64,000 bases of DNA from Nostoc sp. NIES-3756. GTDB lineage: Bacteria > Cyanobacteriota > Cyanobacteriia > Cyanobacteriales > Nostocaceae. The stretch is taken from assembly GCF_001548375.1 (NCBI RefSeq), contig NZ_AP017295.1, positions 6,338,001-6,402,000 on the forward strand, written 5' to 3'. Below, one piece after another: positions 56,298-64,000 of this stretch (its first letter is position 1; each line of letters begins with the position of its first letter). The position numbers were made by a program, and so were the translations under genes. The notes under the pieces are model-generated. The model searched no databases and was not told the origin of the DNA. It saw only the letters and a list, made by a program, of their open reading frames with translations.

Positions 56298-56451
56298 CTT
56301 AAGAGGGGAGAAGGGGGAGACGAGGGAGATGTGGTATGGCTAAACGCCACGCTCCGCGAACGGCTACGCTCACCAACGGGGAGTGGGGGGAGATGGGGAA
56401 GAAAAACTAATGACTGTTGACTATGGACTGTTGACTATTGACTATTGACTA
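56298..56451. repeat. Repeat block inside a toxin-antitoxin-like locus
   Basis: From the right: TGACTATTGACTATTGACTA heptamers, then AGTGGGGGGAGATGGGG, the palindrome GCGAACGGCTACGCTC with CGCCACGCTCCGCG, and GGGGGAGACGAGGGAG. All are common intergenic repeat units of this genome. Their presence between two short genes on the same strand suggests an insertion. Confidence 0.7.
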
Positions 56452-56649
56452 CTAAACAAACATCAACATCCGTATTGCTTCTTCCTGAGTTAAGATGTCC
56501 CACGGTTGCTGCGATCGCTTGACTTGTTGTATAGCACTTAACATATAAAAGTCACAATGCAAAGCGTGAATATCGTGCCATACACTTTCAAGCTCTTCAT
56601 CGCTTAACTGCTCAATTAAGTGATGGATTCTAATTCTCAGTAAGTTCAT
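56452..56649 (-). CDS. Small protein, candidate antitoxin
   Basis: A 65-residue helical, acidic protein beginning MNLLRIRIHHLIEQLSDEEL and ending WDILTQEEAIRMLMFV. HxLIEQLSxEELxxVW-type starts are common in small cyanobacterial antitoxins, which fits the RelE-like gene downstream. No DNA-binding domain is evident. Its ATG overlaps the stop of the upstream partial frame as ATGA, an arrangement of translational coupling. Antitoxin function is inferred. Confidence 0.55.
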   Translation of the reverse strand: MNLLRIRIHHLIEQLSDEELESVWHDIHALHCDFYMLSAIQQVKRSQQPWDILTQEEAIRMLMFV

Positions 56650-56765
56650 ACATTCTCTGTATTACCCAAAACACAAGGATATTGTTCCCAAAAATTATCG
56701 ATGGTTAACGGTAATATATTCCGGTCGCATCGGGATACAATGGCGGGAATTATGAGTGGGGAGTG
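56646..56765 (-). pseudogene. Remnant of an upstream coupled gene
   Basis: A short coding-like segment (IIPAIVSRCDRNILPLT, then IDNFWEQYPCVLGNTENV) ends with ATGA overlap on the 65-residue gene. Upstream in the same frame the sequence is repeat DNA: the ACCCACCCCTAACCCC unit and AGTCATT heptamers. No ATG or GTG start is found in the coding-like part. It appears that the 5' end of a real gene was lost or replaced by repeats. Confidence 0.4.
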
Positions 56766-56773
56766 AGGGAGAA

Positions 56774-56806
56774 ACCCACCCCTAACCCCTCCCAGGAGGG
56801 GAACAG
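56774..56806. repeat. Repeat ACCCACCCCTAACCCCTCCC, second copy
   Basis: Same 20-base unit and GGGGAACAG continuation as at 25462-25494. It lies in the gap between the remnant gene and the rightward LivM-type gene. Confidence 0.6.
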
Positions 56807-56866
56807 CAGAGGAGAAAAAACTAATGACTAATGACTGTTGACTAATGACAACTGACCAATGATAAA

Positions 56867-58003
56867 ATGATTGAATATTTAATTTTTCTAGCAATTTCTA
56901 CAGCAACTTTTGCCCTGTTTAGTCTGGGACTCAACTTACAGTGGGGTTTTACAGGGTTAATTAATTTTGGTCACATCGCTTTTATGACTTTGGGTGCTTA
57001 CACTACGGTTTTGTTAAGCTTCAAGGGTGTGCCTTTATTTATTTCAGCTATTGTGGGCGCGGTTGTCGCGGCTTTGTTGGGTCTGGTGATTGGTTTTGCT
57101 ACTTTGCGTCTACGGGAAGATTACTTAGCCATTGTTACTATTGGCACGGGGGAACTGATTCGCTTGGTGGTGAATAACCAACAGTTACCTGTGGGTAATA
57201 CCTGGGTAGATGGGGCTTTTGGAGTGCAAAGTTATCCTATACCTCTATCAACTCCACCAAATTTATTTTTCCGCTTCTTGATGATTGGGCTATTAACACT
57301 GCTGTTTGCTGTGACAGCATTTTCGTTGTGGCGTTGGATTAGTAGCGCCAAAAAATCCCGCATTACTGATGCGGCTGTTTACAAAACTGGTAGTCAGCAA
57401 GAGTTTATCTCTCGTTTGAGTGTAGGAATTATTTTAGGGATACTTGCAACAGCGATTTATATTTCTGGGGTAATCACACTCTATAACTACATCCCCAAAG
57501 CTGGTTTAATGCTTGTCTCGTTGTTGGTGTTGGCGTTTGTGTTTTGGCGCTTGGAATATTTGGTGCGATCGCCTTGGGGTCGGGTGCTAAAAGCTATCCG
57601 TGAAGATGAGGAAATACCTAAAGCTATGGGGAAAAATGTCTTTTGGTATAAGCTCCAGTCTCTCATGCTGGGTGGGGCGATCGCAGGTGTAGCTGGAGCT
57701 TTCTTTGCTTGGCAACTCAGCGCTATTTACCCAGATAATTTCCAACCACAACTTACCTTTGACTCCTGGATTATGGTGATTCTCGGAGGTTCTGGTAATA
57801 ATATCGGCACTATTTTAGGTGCTGTAATATACTTTGCCTATGATGCTGTGACTCGTGAGGTTTTACCAAGAATTATTCCCCTAGATGAAGCGCGGTTAGG
57901 TGCATTCCGTATTATGGTAATTGGTTTAATTTTAATGGTGCTGATGATTTGGCGACCTCAAGGTATTTTAGGTAAAAAGGAGGAACTTACCCTTGGTAAA
58001 TAA
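56867..58003 (+). CDS. Branched-chain/neutral amino acid ABC permease (LivM-like)
   Basis: An inner-membrane permease of 378 residues with about eight to ten spans. Typical LivM features are LNLQWGFTGLINFGHIAFM (near 23-41), ATLRLREDYLAIVTIGTGE, WGRVLKAIREDEEIPKAMGKNV (near 236-257) and GGSGNNIGTILGAVI. In cyanobacteria such proteins form the Nat neutral-amino-acid transporters; NatD is the closest type but I do not assert it. The stop overlaps the start of the ATPase gene by 11 bp. No LivH-type permease or binding protein is nearby. Confidence 0.9.
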   Translation: MIEYLIFLAISTATFALFSLGLNLQWGFTGLINFGHIAFMTLGAYTTVLLSFKGVPLFISAIVGAVVAALLGLVIGFATLRLREDYLAIVTIGTGELIRLVVNNQQLPVGNTWVDGAFGVQSYPIPLSTPPNLFFRFLMIGLLTLLFAVTAFSLWRWISSAKKSRITDAAVYKTGSQQEFISRLSVGIILGILATAIYISGVITLYNYIPKAGLMLVSLLVLAFVFWRLEYLVRSPWGRVLKAIREDEEIPKAMGKNVFWYKLQSLMLGGAIAGVAGAFFAWQLSAIYPDNFQPQLTFDSWIMVILGGSGNNIGTILGAVIYFAYDAVTREVLPRIIPLDEARLGAFRIMVIGLILMVLMIWRPQGILGKKEELTLGK

Positions 58004-58772
58004 CCAGTCATCCTCACTTCCGTTGTTAGCTGCTTCAGGGCTGTGTAAAAGTTTTGGCGGAATTAAGGCTGTAAAAGAAGCAAGTATTGAAGTTGCCCAA
58101 GGTAGTATTACAGGATTGATTGGCCCGAATGGTGCTGGTAAGACTACTTTGTTTAATCTTTTATCTAACTTCATTCGCCCAGATAAAGGACGGGTGATTT
58201 TTGATGGAGAACCCATTCAGCAATTACAACCACACCAAATTGCTCAACAGGGTCTAGTGCGTACTTTTCAGGTAGCTAGAACTCTTTCTAAGCTGTCGGT
58301 GTTAGAGAATATGTTACTAGCCGCGCAGAAACAAACAGGGGAAAATTTCTGGCAAGTGCAGTTACAACCCCAGGTAGTAGCTAAAGAAGAGAAGCAATTG
58401 CAAGAAAGGGCAATGTTTTTACTGGAATCTGTAGGTTTAGCGAAAAAAGCTTATGATTACGCAGGCGGTTTGTCTGGGGGACAACGTAAGCTGTTAGAAA
58501 TGGGTAGGGCTTTGATGACTAACCCCAAGTTGATTTTGCTAGATGAACCAGCCGCCGGGGTTAACCCAAGATTAATTGATGATATTTGCGATCGCATCGA
58601 AGCCTGGAATCGGGAAGGAATGACCTTTCTGATTATTGAACATAACATGGATGTGGTTATGTCCCTGTGCGATCGCGTTTGGGTACTAGCTGAAGGACAG
58701 AATTTAGCTGATGGAACCCCAGCAGAAATTCAAACCAATCCTAAAGTTTTAGAAGCCTACTTGGGTAAATGA
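57993..58772 (+). CDS. Branched-chain/neutral amino acid ABC ATPase (LivG-like)
   Basis: The ATP-hydrolysing subunit partnered with the LivM-like permease. It is 259 residues. Walker A is GPNGAGKTT (near 45-53), the signature is LSGGQRKLLEMGRAL, Walker B is LILLDEPAAGVNP and the switch histidine is in LIIEHNMDVV. The AAGVNP after the Walker B glutamate marks the LivG group. The likely start is TTG at 57993, which overlaps livM. The Nat-type transporter would need further subunits encoded elsewhere. Confidence 0.92.
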   Translation: MVNNQSSSLPLLAASGLCKSFGGIKAVKEASIEVAQGSITGLIGPNGAGKTTLFNLLSNFIRPDKGRVIFDGEPIQQLQPHQIAQQGLVRTFQVARTLSKLSVLENMLLAAQKQTGENFWQVQLQPQVVAKEEKQLQERAMFLLESVGLAKKAYDYAGGLSGGQRKLLEMGRALMTNPKLILLDEPAAGVNPRLIDDICDRIEAWNREGMTFLIIEHNMDVVMSLCDRVWVLAEGQNLADGTPAEIQTNPKVLEAYLGK

Positions 58773-59131
58773 TTTGTAGGAGGCATGAGGCAGGAGGTAA
58801 TATATTAGTGCTTCCAATTAAGTGTCAGCTTTTGAAAATTTTCGCTTTGTGCAACATCCAGAAAAATCTGTCTAGTGGGAGTAGTGTTTTTAATAGAAAT
58901 ATAGGAAATTTAGTAAAGAAATAAGGTATAGATTTATTTCTATAAAGAATACTGACGACTACAAAAAATGCAGTTAATCTAGGAAGATAATTGCACCATA
59001 GCATCTGCCAGACATATAAGGACATAGAGCTAATCATAAAACTCTGGTAGAAAACAGCTTTCAAGCCTGTTTCCTATTACCTGTCCTCTGTTCCCTGCTA
59101 TAACTAACGCTCACCTTGGAACTAGAAAAAA
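58773..59131. other. Intergenic region before the TPR gene
   Basis: 359 bp with no gene. It includes GTTTCCTATTACCTGTCC and CTGTTCCCTGC repeat-like tracts near 59070. Promoter of the TPR gene is expected near 59050-59130. An open frame on the minus strand is hydrophobic and not convincing. Confidence 0.45.
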
Positions 59132-59527
59132 GTGAATAGCGATCATCAATACCCTAGCTCAGTAGAAATACCAGAGATTAATCGATATATTCAACAGGCT
59201 TATACTCGCTTTGCCCAAGGAGATATCGAGGGAGCGATCGCGCATTTTCATGCAGCAATTTTTCTTCATCCCCAGAGTGCAGAACTTTACACCGCCAGAG
59301 CGCAGTTTCGCAAGAAAAATTTAGGTGATTATCACGGAGCAATAGAGGATTATACTCAAGCAATTTGTATTAATCCTCACAATGCCTTTTTTTATTATTG
59401 GCGTAGTCAAACCTATCAAGAACTGGGTGAGCAGCAAAAAGCAATTGAAGATTACAATGCTGCCATGAATCTAGCGCCAGAAGGTACTATTTATTATGTT
59501 TTTGATAAAACTAGCAACAAGCCATAG
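59132..59527 (+). CDS. TPR-repeat protein
   Basis: A 131-residue protein with about three tetratricopeptide repeats: residues 23-52 (AYTRFAQGDIEGAIAHFHAA), 53-86 (AELYTARAQFRKKNLGDYHG) and 87-120 (AFFYYWRSQTYQELGEQQKA). TPR modules bind protein partners; the partner is unknown. The start is GTG at 59132. It is convergent with the CHASE2 kinase gene and has no operon partner. Confidence 0.8.
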   Translation: MNSDHQYPSSVEIPEINRYIQQAYTRFAQGDIEGAIAHFHAAIFLHPQSAELYTARAQFRKKNLGDYHGAIEDYTQAICINPHNAFFYYWRSQTYQELGEQQKAIEDYNAAMNLAPEGTIYYVFDKTSNKP

Positions 59528-59541
59528 GTGAGAATTAATTC

Positions 59542-59572
59542 GTAATTCGTAATTCGTAATTCGTAATTACGA
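59542..59572. repeat. Tandem AATTCGT repeats
   Basis: Four direct copies of AATTCGT followed by AATTACGAA, between the convergent TPR and CHASE2 kinase genes. Related ATTACGAATTAC units occur at 2589-2646 and ATTCGTAATTCG near 14337. Confidence 0.7.
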
Positions 59573-59625
59573 AAGTTAGACAAAATCTACTTTTAAGGCT
59601 TTGAATCTGTTTACTCAACACTCCC

Positions 59626-61824
59626 CTATAAACTTTCCACAATATTCAGCACCTCTGTTGCTGATTGGAATCTTTGGGTGAAGTCAAGTTGTACCATTTT
59701 ATCTACCACTTTGGTTAATGCTTCGGTGGTGTCTGCGAGTTCCCACCAATATTTCCAAATTTGTTCACCACTCTCCGATGTGATGGGAATAATTACCACG
59801 CCTGTATTGACATCTCTGCGGAAAACTTTAGGATTAACTCCAGTTAAGGCTTGTATCACAACTATTCCCAAAGCATATATATCACTGTTGAGTCTGGGCA
59901 TCCCGCTCATTTGTTCGCCGGGTGCATAAGCTGGCGTACCAACGGCAATAGTCTGATTTTCCTGTTCCTCTGATTGCATTTGGGGTTGGACTTGTTTGAC
60001 TGCACCAAAGTCAATTAAAACAATGTGTCCATCTGCTTTTCGTCTCATCAAGTTATTAGGTTTGATGTCTCGATGAATTACACCGTAGCTGTGAACGAAA
60101 ACTAGGATTTGCAAAACTTCCTTAAGTATACTCATCACATCAGCCAGTGAACGAGGTACTCCTGGAGTTAATTCTTCTGATAAGGGATGACCAGCAATAA
60201 ATTCTTGGACTAAATAAAATAGCTGATCTTCTTCAAAGAAAGCTAATAAATAGGGTATTTGTGGGTGCTTACCCAGAGTTTCCAGAATATATGCTTCATT
60301 ATTAAATAAGCGTCTTAGTACACTCAGATATTGTTCATCTTGGCTGGCTGGACGCATTTGTTTCACAACACAAACAGGACTTCCCGGACGTTGGATATCT
60401 TGGGCTATATAAGTATTGCTAAATCCCCCAGTACCTAAATTGTCAGTAATTTTGTAGCGTTTTTTGAGTACTGTATTCAGCGCTATTGTTTGCCCCATAG
60501 GGTAAACTGTGGGAGCAATTGTCATGGACTGAGCTTGTCTGTTTGGGTTTTGCGAAGCGTATGCTTGTAACTGAGCAATTAAATCTTTTTGCTCTTGCAC
60601 CCGTTGTAAAATCTTCTCTTTTTCTTGTTGACTTTGATAGGCACTATAAGCAAGGACACTACCAGCTGCAACTACTAAACTCAATGCGGGAGAAATTACA
60701 GGAAACCATCCAGCTTGGGTAAAAATGACATAATTAATGCCAAATAAGGCTGCTAAAGATCCACCTTCTGCCAATCCTAAACCTAATGGGTGGCGAATGC
60801 GCCAAGCTAAAAATCCTCCCACTACAGACCAGCCACCTATCCACAGCACTTCACCCCACCCAGGCAAAAACCAAAACAGACGTTGGTTATTCAAAACTGC
60901 GCCCAGAATTTGGCTGATAATTTGGGCGTGAATTTCTACTCCTGCCATCCTACCAGCGTCATCGGCTTTGCCAGTAGTGTATGGTGTATTAAAAATATCT
61001 TTTAAGCTCGGTGCTGTAGAACCAATTAAAACGATGCGGTCTTTGATTAAGTCAGGTTTTACTCGACCTGAGAGTACATCTGTAACGGTAACTTGTTGAG
61101 CTATCTGACGGGGAGAGCGGTAATTTAAGAGAATTTGGTAGCCTTGGGTATCTGCATTTTCATAACCGCCAGAGTAGCTTTGCAGAGGTTTTAGGACTAC
61201 ATCACGCAATTGTAGTTCGTTTTTGGCTGTTAACTGCGGTTGGATACCTGCAACTTCTAAATATTTAAGAGATAATTGCCAACTCAAGGAATAAGGGCTT
61301 TGGCAAATCTCGGACTGAGCCACATTAACTGATATCAAATTCCGCCGAATAGAACCATCGGTATCTTCAACAATATCGCTAAAACCTACTCGTTCTGGTT
61401 CTACTCCCCGTGGGGGTGCAATACCAGCATTCTTAGCATCGGCGTGTTTACAAACAGGAACAATTAAATCACTCTGTTGTAGGCGTTTTAGTAATTTCTC
61501 ATGACCTGGTTGTACAGGTAAGTCACGATAAATATCTAAACCGATCGCTCTGGGTTCTAATTCTTCTAGTTTACCTATCAGTCGGTCTAAAACTTCTCCC
61601 GGTAGAGGCCAAGTCCATTTTTGTAAATCTTCTTCAGTGACAGCCACAATTAACAGACGCGGATCTGTACCACCGTCGCCCCGGGTCTGGAGCATCTGGT
61701 CATAAACTCTTAATTCTAGAGGCTCTAATACTTGCAGCTTTTGCAGTCCTAGCATGAAAATTGTGGCGATCGCGCTAGAAATAATTACTGGCTGTTTTAA
61801 TATTTTCTTAAAATTATCCAACAT
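59626..61824 (-). CDS. CHASE2-domain Ser/Thr protein kinase
   Basis: A membrane receptor-type kinase of 732 residues. A short N-terminal span is followed by the CHASE2 sensor domain (about 35-310, with DPRLLIVAVTEEDLQKW and the ending DRIVLIGSTAPSLKDIF), then three spans (about 320-395). The cytoplasmic kinase has LGTGGFSNTYIAQD, VCVVKQM, HRDIKPNNL, DFGAV and GTPAYAPGEQM. The CHASE2-span-kinase order is frequent in filamentous cyanobacteria. It senses an unknown extracytoplasmic signal. It is transcribed alone. Confidence 0.95.
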   Translation of the reverse strand: MLDNFKKILKQPVIISSAIATIFMLGLQKLQVLEPLELRVYDQMLQTRGDGGTDPRLLIVAVTEEDLQKWTWPLPGEVLDRLIGKLEELEPRAIGLDIYRDLPVQPGHEKLLKRLQQSDLIVPVCKHADAKNAGIAPPRGVEPERVGFSDIVEDTDGSIRRNLISVNVAQSEICQSPYSLSWQLSLKYLEVAGIQPQLTAKNELQLRDVVLKPLQSYSGGYENADTQGYQILLNYRSPRQIAQQVTVTDVLSGRVKPDLIKDRIVLIGSTAPSLKDIFNTPYTTGKADDAGRMAGVEIHAQIISQILGAVLNNQRLFWFLPGWGEVLWIGGWSVVGGFLAWRIRHPLGLGLAEGGSLAALFGINYVIFTQAGWFPVISPALSLVVAAGSVLAYSAYQSQQEKEKILQRVQEQKDLIAQLQAYASQNPNRQAQSMTIAPTVYPMGQTIALNTVLKKRYKITDNLGTGGFSNTYIAQDIQRPGSPVCVVKQMRPASQDEQYLSVLRRLFNNEAYILETLGKHPQIPYLLAFFEEDQLFYLVQEFIAGHPLSEELTPGVPRSLADVMSILKEVLQILVFVHSYGVIHRDIKPNNLMRRKADGHIVLIDFGAVKQVQPQMQSEEQENQTIAVGTPAYAPGEQMSGMPRLNSDIYALGIVVIQALTGVNPKVFRRDVNTGVVIIPITSESGEQIWKYWWELADTTEALTKVVDKMVQLDFTQRFQSATEVLNIVESL

Positions 61825-62381
61825 TTTACTAGGAATTTATTTAATAAAATTTAAGTATTCATTATGTTATTTTATGCTAACAATATCACTGGATAATGTT
61901 TACAATTTTTATAATTAGTTACTGTATATTTTTATAAATTTTCTAGAAAAATATAGGTTTCAGGAGTCAATACTGTTGTCTTTATAACTTATCATAATTA
62001 TACTGACAGTATCAATTCTGTCTCCTACTTAAAATACTCAAAATTAATATCGAATTAACAAAAAAATATTCACTTTTCTTCCCAGCAAATTGAGCAATAT
62101 CATCAAAATTTTATTGCTAATAACCGCAGTGTTGCTTAATTGTCAATTATTGGTTATTAATTTTTAGCCAAGTAATAACGCATGAAAGCAATATTTGGAG
62201 AGGTTTTAATTTCCTGATTGGTGATAGTTGAGTCAGTATCTGAGGATTTGTTTATTCGTTCATTATTCTTTACATAACTTATTTTCATAGAGAATAATCC
62301 TTACTGCATAACTTTACCGCGTTCGTTCATATTATTGGGCAGTGGAATTAAGTCATTTTAGTGTTCAGAGGTTTCGGTGCT
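61825..62381. other. AT-rich intergenic region between the CHASE2 kinase and the two-component pair
   Basis: 557 bp between divergent genes, with no gene or tRNA. It is very AT-rich from 61840 to 62110. AGAGG at 62367-62371 is the ribosome binding site that favours the ATG at 62382. Confidence 0.5.
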
Positions 62382-63500
62382 ATGAACGGGAAAATTTTTC
62401 TACCAAAACAAGAAATTACTATCCATGATTTGAAACCATCAAACATTCAGACATATTGCCAATTGCAGTCTGAACAATTAACTAATCATTGTCCAATTCT
62501 ATTAGCTAGGATTGTCTATTATGATTGTTTTACTCAAAAACACCAAGAAGTAATTAACTATGCGAAAAATCAAGAGCCATTATCGCGTCATAATTTAGCA
62601 TACTTACGTTCACAATCATGGCTAAAGGATTTTCCGCCAGTAGGACAAGTGTATGAGTTTTCCATACAGTATTCAAATTTATTTGCATATATTTGTCCTA
62701 CAGGTTATAGGAAAGAGAAAGCCGAGTATATTCAGATAGTTGCAGAAAAACCTATTTCTGAGAATGTCCAAGAATATATCCAAAAATCTGCTATGCTCCT
62801 TAGCAACTATGCGGACATATATTTGGACTATGGTAGACAAAAATCGGAAATTAAACTGCTAGAACAAGTGCTGCATCGAGTGGGACACCAATTGCGGAGC
62901 TATTTAGCTTTGGTGGGGTTGTATGCCCATAATTTATGCTTTAGCTTAAAACAAAGCCCTGAATATGAACAAGCAACAATCATTCGTGACAGTATCGAAG
63001 ATATAGATAATAATCTCACCGAACTGATAAATTGTGGTCAAGGAGAGAAACTCAAAGTTACACCACAAGATTTAAGAAATTTAGTAGTAGAAAGTATCAA
63101 GACTCTACAACCTCTACTTGATGACAAGCAAGCGAAAATATCAATTCCCGAAACTTCTACCACCTTGTTAATTGACTACTTACAACTAAAGCAAGTTTTT
63201 AACAATATATTAAGTAATGCTGTGTATTTTAGCCCTGATTCTGGCACGATTACTTGTAGTTGGCAAATTTTTCAAACAGAAGTGTTAATTAAAATTTCCG
63301 ATCAGGGTCAAGGACTTTCACCAGAAGATATGCAGAAAATATTTACACCTTTTTACACTCGCAGACCAGGAGGTACAGGACTAGGTTTAACTATTGCCAA
63401 AAAAATAATCTTAGACCATCACGGAAATTTGTGGGCGCAAAGTGTAGCAGAAGGTGGAGCGCAATTTTGTATAATTTTGCCTCGAACCCAGAATATATAG
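62382..63500 (+). CDS. Soluble sensor histidine kinase
   Basis: A histidine kinase of 372 residues. The N-terminal 130 residues form an unassigned, GAF/PAS-sized sensor without membrane spans. The phospho-accepting histidine lies in VGHQLRSYLAL (residue 169). The ATPase boxes follow: FNNILSNAVYFSP (N), SDQGQGLSPED (G1), FTPFYTRRPGGTGLGLTIAK (F and G2). The frame begins at GTG 62361, but the ATG at 62382 has AGAGG ten bases upstream and is preferred. It is 11 bp before a response regulator, clearly its partner. Confidence 0.92.
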   Translation: MNGKIFLPKQEITIHDLKPSNIQTYCQLQSEQLTNHCPILLARIVYYDCFTQKHQEVINYAKNQEPLSRHNLAYLRSQSWLKDFPPVGQVYEFSIQYSNLFAYICPTGYRKEKAEYIQIVAEKPISENVQEYIQKSAMLLSNYADIYLDYGRQKSEIKLLEQVLHRVGHQLRSYLALVGLYAHNLCFSLKQSPEYEQATIIRDSIEDIDNNLTELINCGQGEKLKVTPQDLRNLVVESIKTLQPLLDDKQAKISIPETSTTLLIDYLQLKQVFNNILSNAVYFSPDSGTITCSWQIFQTEVLIKISDQGQGLSPEDMQKIFTPFYTRRPGGTGLGLTIAKKIILDHHGNLWAQSVAEGGAQFCIILPRTQNI

Positions 63501-63511
63501 GAGTGTCAAAT

Positions 63512-64000
63512 ATGGCTAGTGACAATCCTTTAACGGTTTTGTTGGTAGAAGATAACGAACGATTTCGCCAAGGCTTGCGGACTCTGTTAAGTTTTTATCA
63601 TGGTAACGGTTCATTACCTCTAGAGATAGTAGGTGAGGCTAACTCTTTAGAGCAAGTCTTAAAGTTAACAGCAGATAAATCACCAGATTTAATTCTACTG
63701 GATTTGCAACTAGTAGGTAGTGATGGTATTAGTGTTTTATTTTCCTTAAAACAAATTGGTTACTCTGGTAAAGTCTTAGTTTTATCTGCTCATCAAGAAG
63801 ATGAGTGGGTTTTCCGTGCTATGCAGGCGGGAGCATCTGGTTATGTGTTTAAAAATCATTTGGCGACTCAACTATGCGAAGCTATTAACACAGTAACTAA
63901 GTCAGAAATTTATCTACCTTCAGAAGTTGCAAGTCGATTTTTCAGATTTTTCCAGGCTTATTCCGACTCTTGTTTGCGTGCTTGTCATCAGCTGCATTTA
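63512..64000 (+). CDS. Response regulator, receiver domain (C-terminus beyond window)
   Basis: The partner of the preceding histidine kinase. The receiver domain begins VLLVEDNERFRQGLRTLL; the acidic pair is E13/D14, the phospho-accepting aspartate is D64 in LILLDLQLVGSDG, and the lysine is K114 in GYVFKNHL. 163 residues are visible before the window ends. The stretch after residue 120 (EAINTVTKSEIYLPSEVASRF) resembles the start of a NarL/LuxR-type linker, so a DNA-binding domain is likely beyond the edge. GGAG eight bases before the ATG is the binding site. Confidence 0.92.
   Translation, partial: MASDNPLTVLLVEDNERFRQGLRTLLSFYHGNGSLPLEIVGEANSLEQVLKLTADKSPDLILLDLQLVGSDGISVLFSLKQIGYSGKVLVLSAHQEDEWVFRAMQAGASGYVFKNHLATQLCEAINTVTKSEIYLPSEVASRFFRFFQAYSDSCLRACHQLHL

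Noticed and set aside
56766..56894. N-terminal part of an 82-residue frame as a real gene start
   Set aside because: The DNA is dispersed repeats, so the residues are unlikely to be functional; only the downstream part looks coding.
58825..59064. 79-residue hydrophobic frame on the minus strand
   Set aside because: No family resemblance, AT-rich, and it lies in a promoter-like gap.

Overview
The window comes from a filamentous, probably heterocyst-forming cyanobacterium of the Nostoc/Anabaena type. The evidence is two adjacent psaK genes for photosystem I, a phycobilin lyase, heme oxygenase, Ycf66, the cyanobacterial alkane pair (acyl-ACP reductase and aldehyde deformylating oxygenase), a HetZ-related protein, very frequent HIP1-type GCGATCGC octamers, and many intergenic heptamer repeats of the AGTCATT/AGTTATC kind. 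The gene order around aar/ado/accA, psaK and the L11-L12 operon looks chromosomal. No prophage, transposase, CRISPR array or replication origin was seen.

Layout. 1-2.4 kb: a peroxiredoxin cut by the window edge, a DoxX membrane protein and a type 2 NADH dehydrogenase. 2.5-6.9 kb: a leftward translation operon, rplS, tRNA-Trp, secE, nusG, rplK, rplA, an L10 leader, rplJ, rplL and a palindromic terminator. 7-10.9 kb: a glycosyltransferase, a divergent TetR/reductase pair with a perfect operator, and a PrlF/YhaV toxin-antitoxin pair. 11-15.8 kb: an RND efflux pump with its adaptor. 16-24.4 kb: pigment, photosystem and primary metabolism, with a CpeS-family lyase, an HdeD-like protein, two psaK, trpF, folE, an SDR, accA, aar and ado. 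24.6-27.7 kb: an orphan sugar-type ABC permease, an unrecognised 343-aa protein, a fasciclin-domain protein and a small unknown. 28-30.3 kb: a zinc-ribbon Ser/Thr kinase followed 5 bp later by a single-chain DarT-macrodomain protein. 30.3-34 kb: gnd, ycf66 and a 1-Cys peroxiredoxin. 34.4-38 kb: a three-gene set of a binding-protein/VWA lipoprotein, a coiled-coil protein and a second binding protein. 38-43.6 kb: a polysaccharide cluster. 44-51.7 kb: glmM, heme oxygenase, groEL with a CIRCE operator, a WecA-type transferase, fabG and a thioredoxin. 52-56.7 kb: a small protein, a HetZ-related protein, pgi and a degraded-looking toxin-antitoxin-like locus. 56.9-64 kb: LivM/LivG-type ABC genes, a TPR protein, a CHASE2 kinase and a histidine kinase/response regulator pair cut by the right edge.

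How the genes work together. The ribosomal operon joins translation with NusG and SecE and carries an autoregulatory leader. accA supplies malonyl-CoA for acyl-ACP, which Aar and Ado turn into alkanes. glmM, the WecA-type transferase and the glycosyltransferase/polymerase block fit envelope polysaccharide synthesis. gnd and pgi belong to the sugar-phosphate pathways. The most unusual locus is the kinase plus the DarT-macrodomain fusion, in which a predicted DNA ADP-ribosyltransferase and its reversing macrodomain are one polypeptide without the usual C-terminal DarG segment. Second is the permease-less binding-protein/VWA operon.
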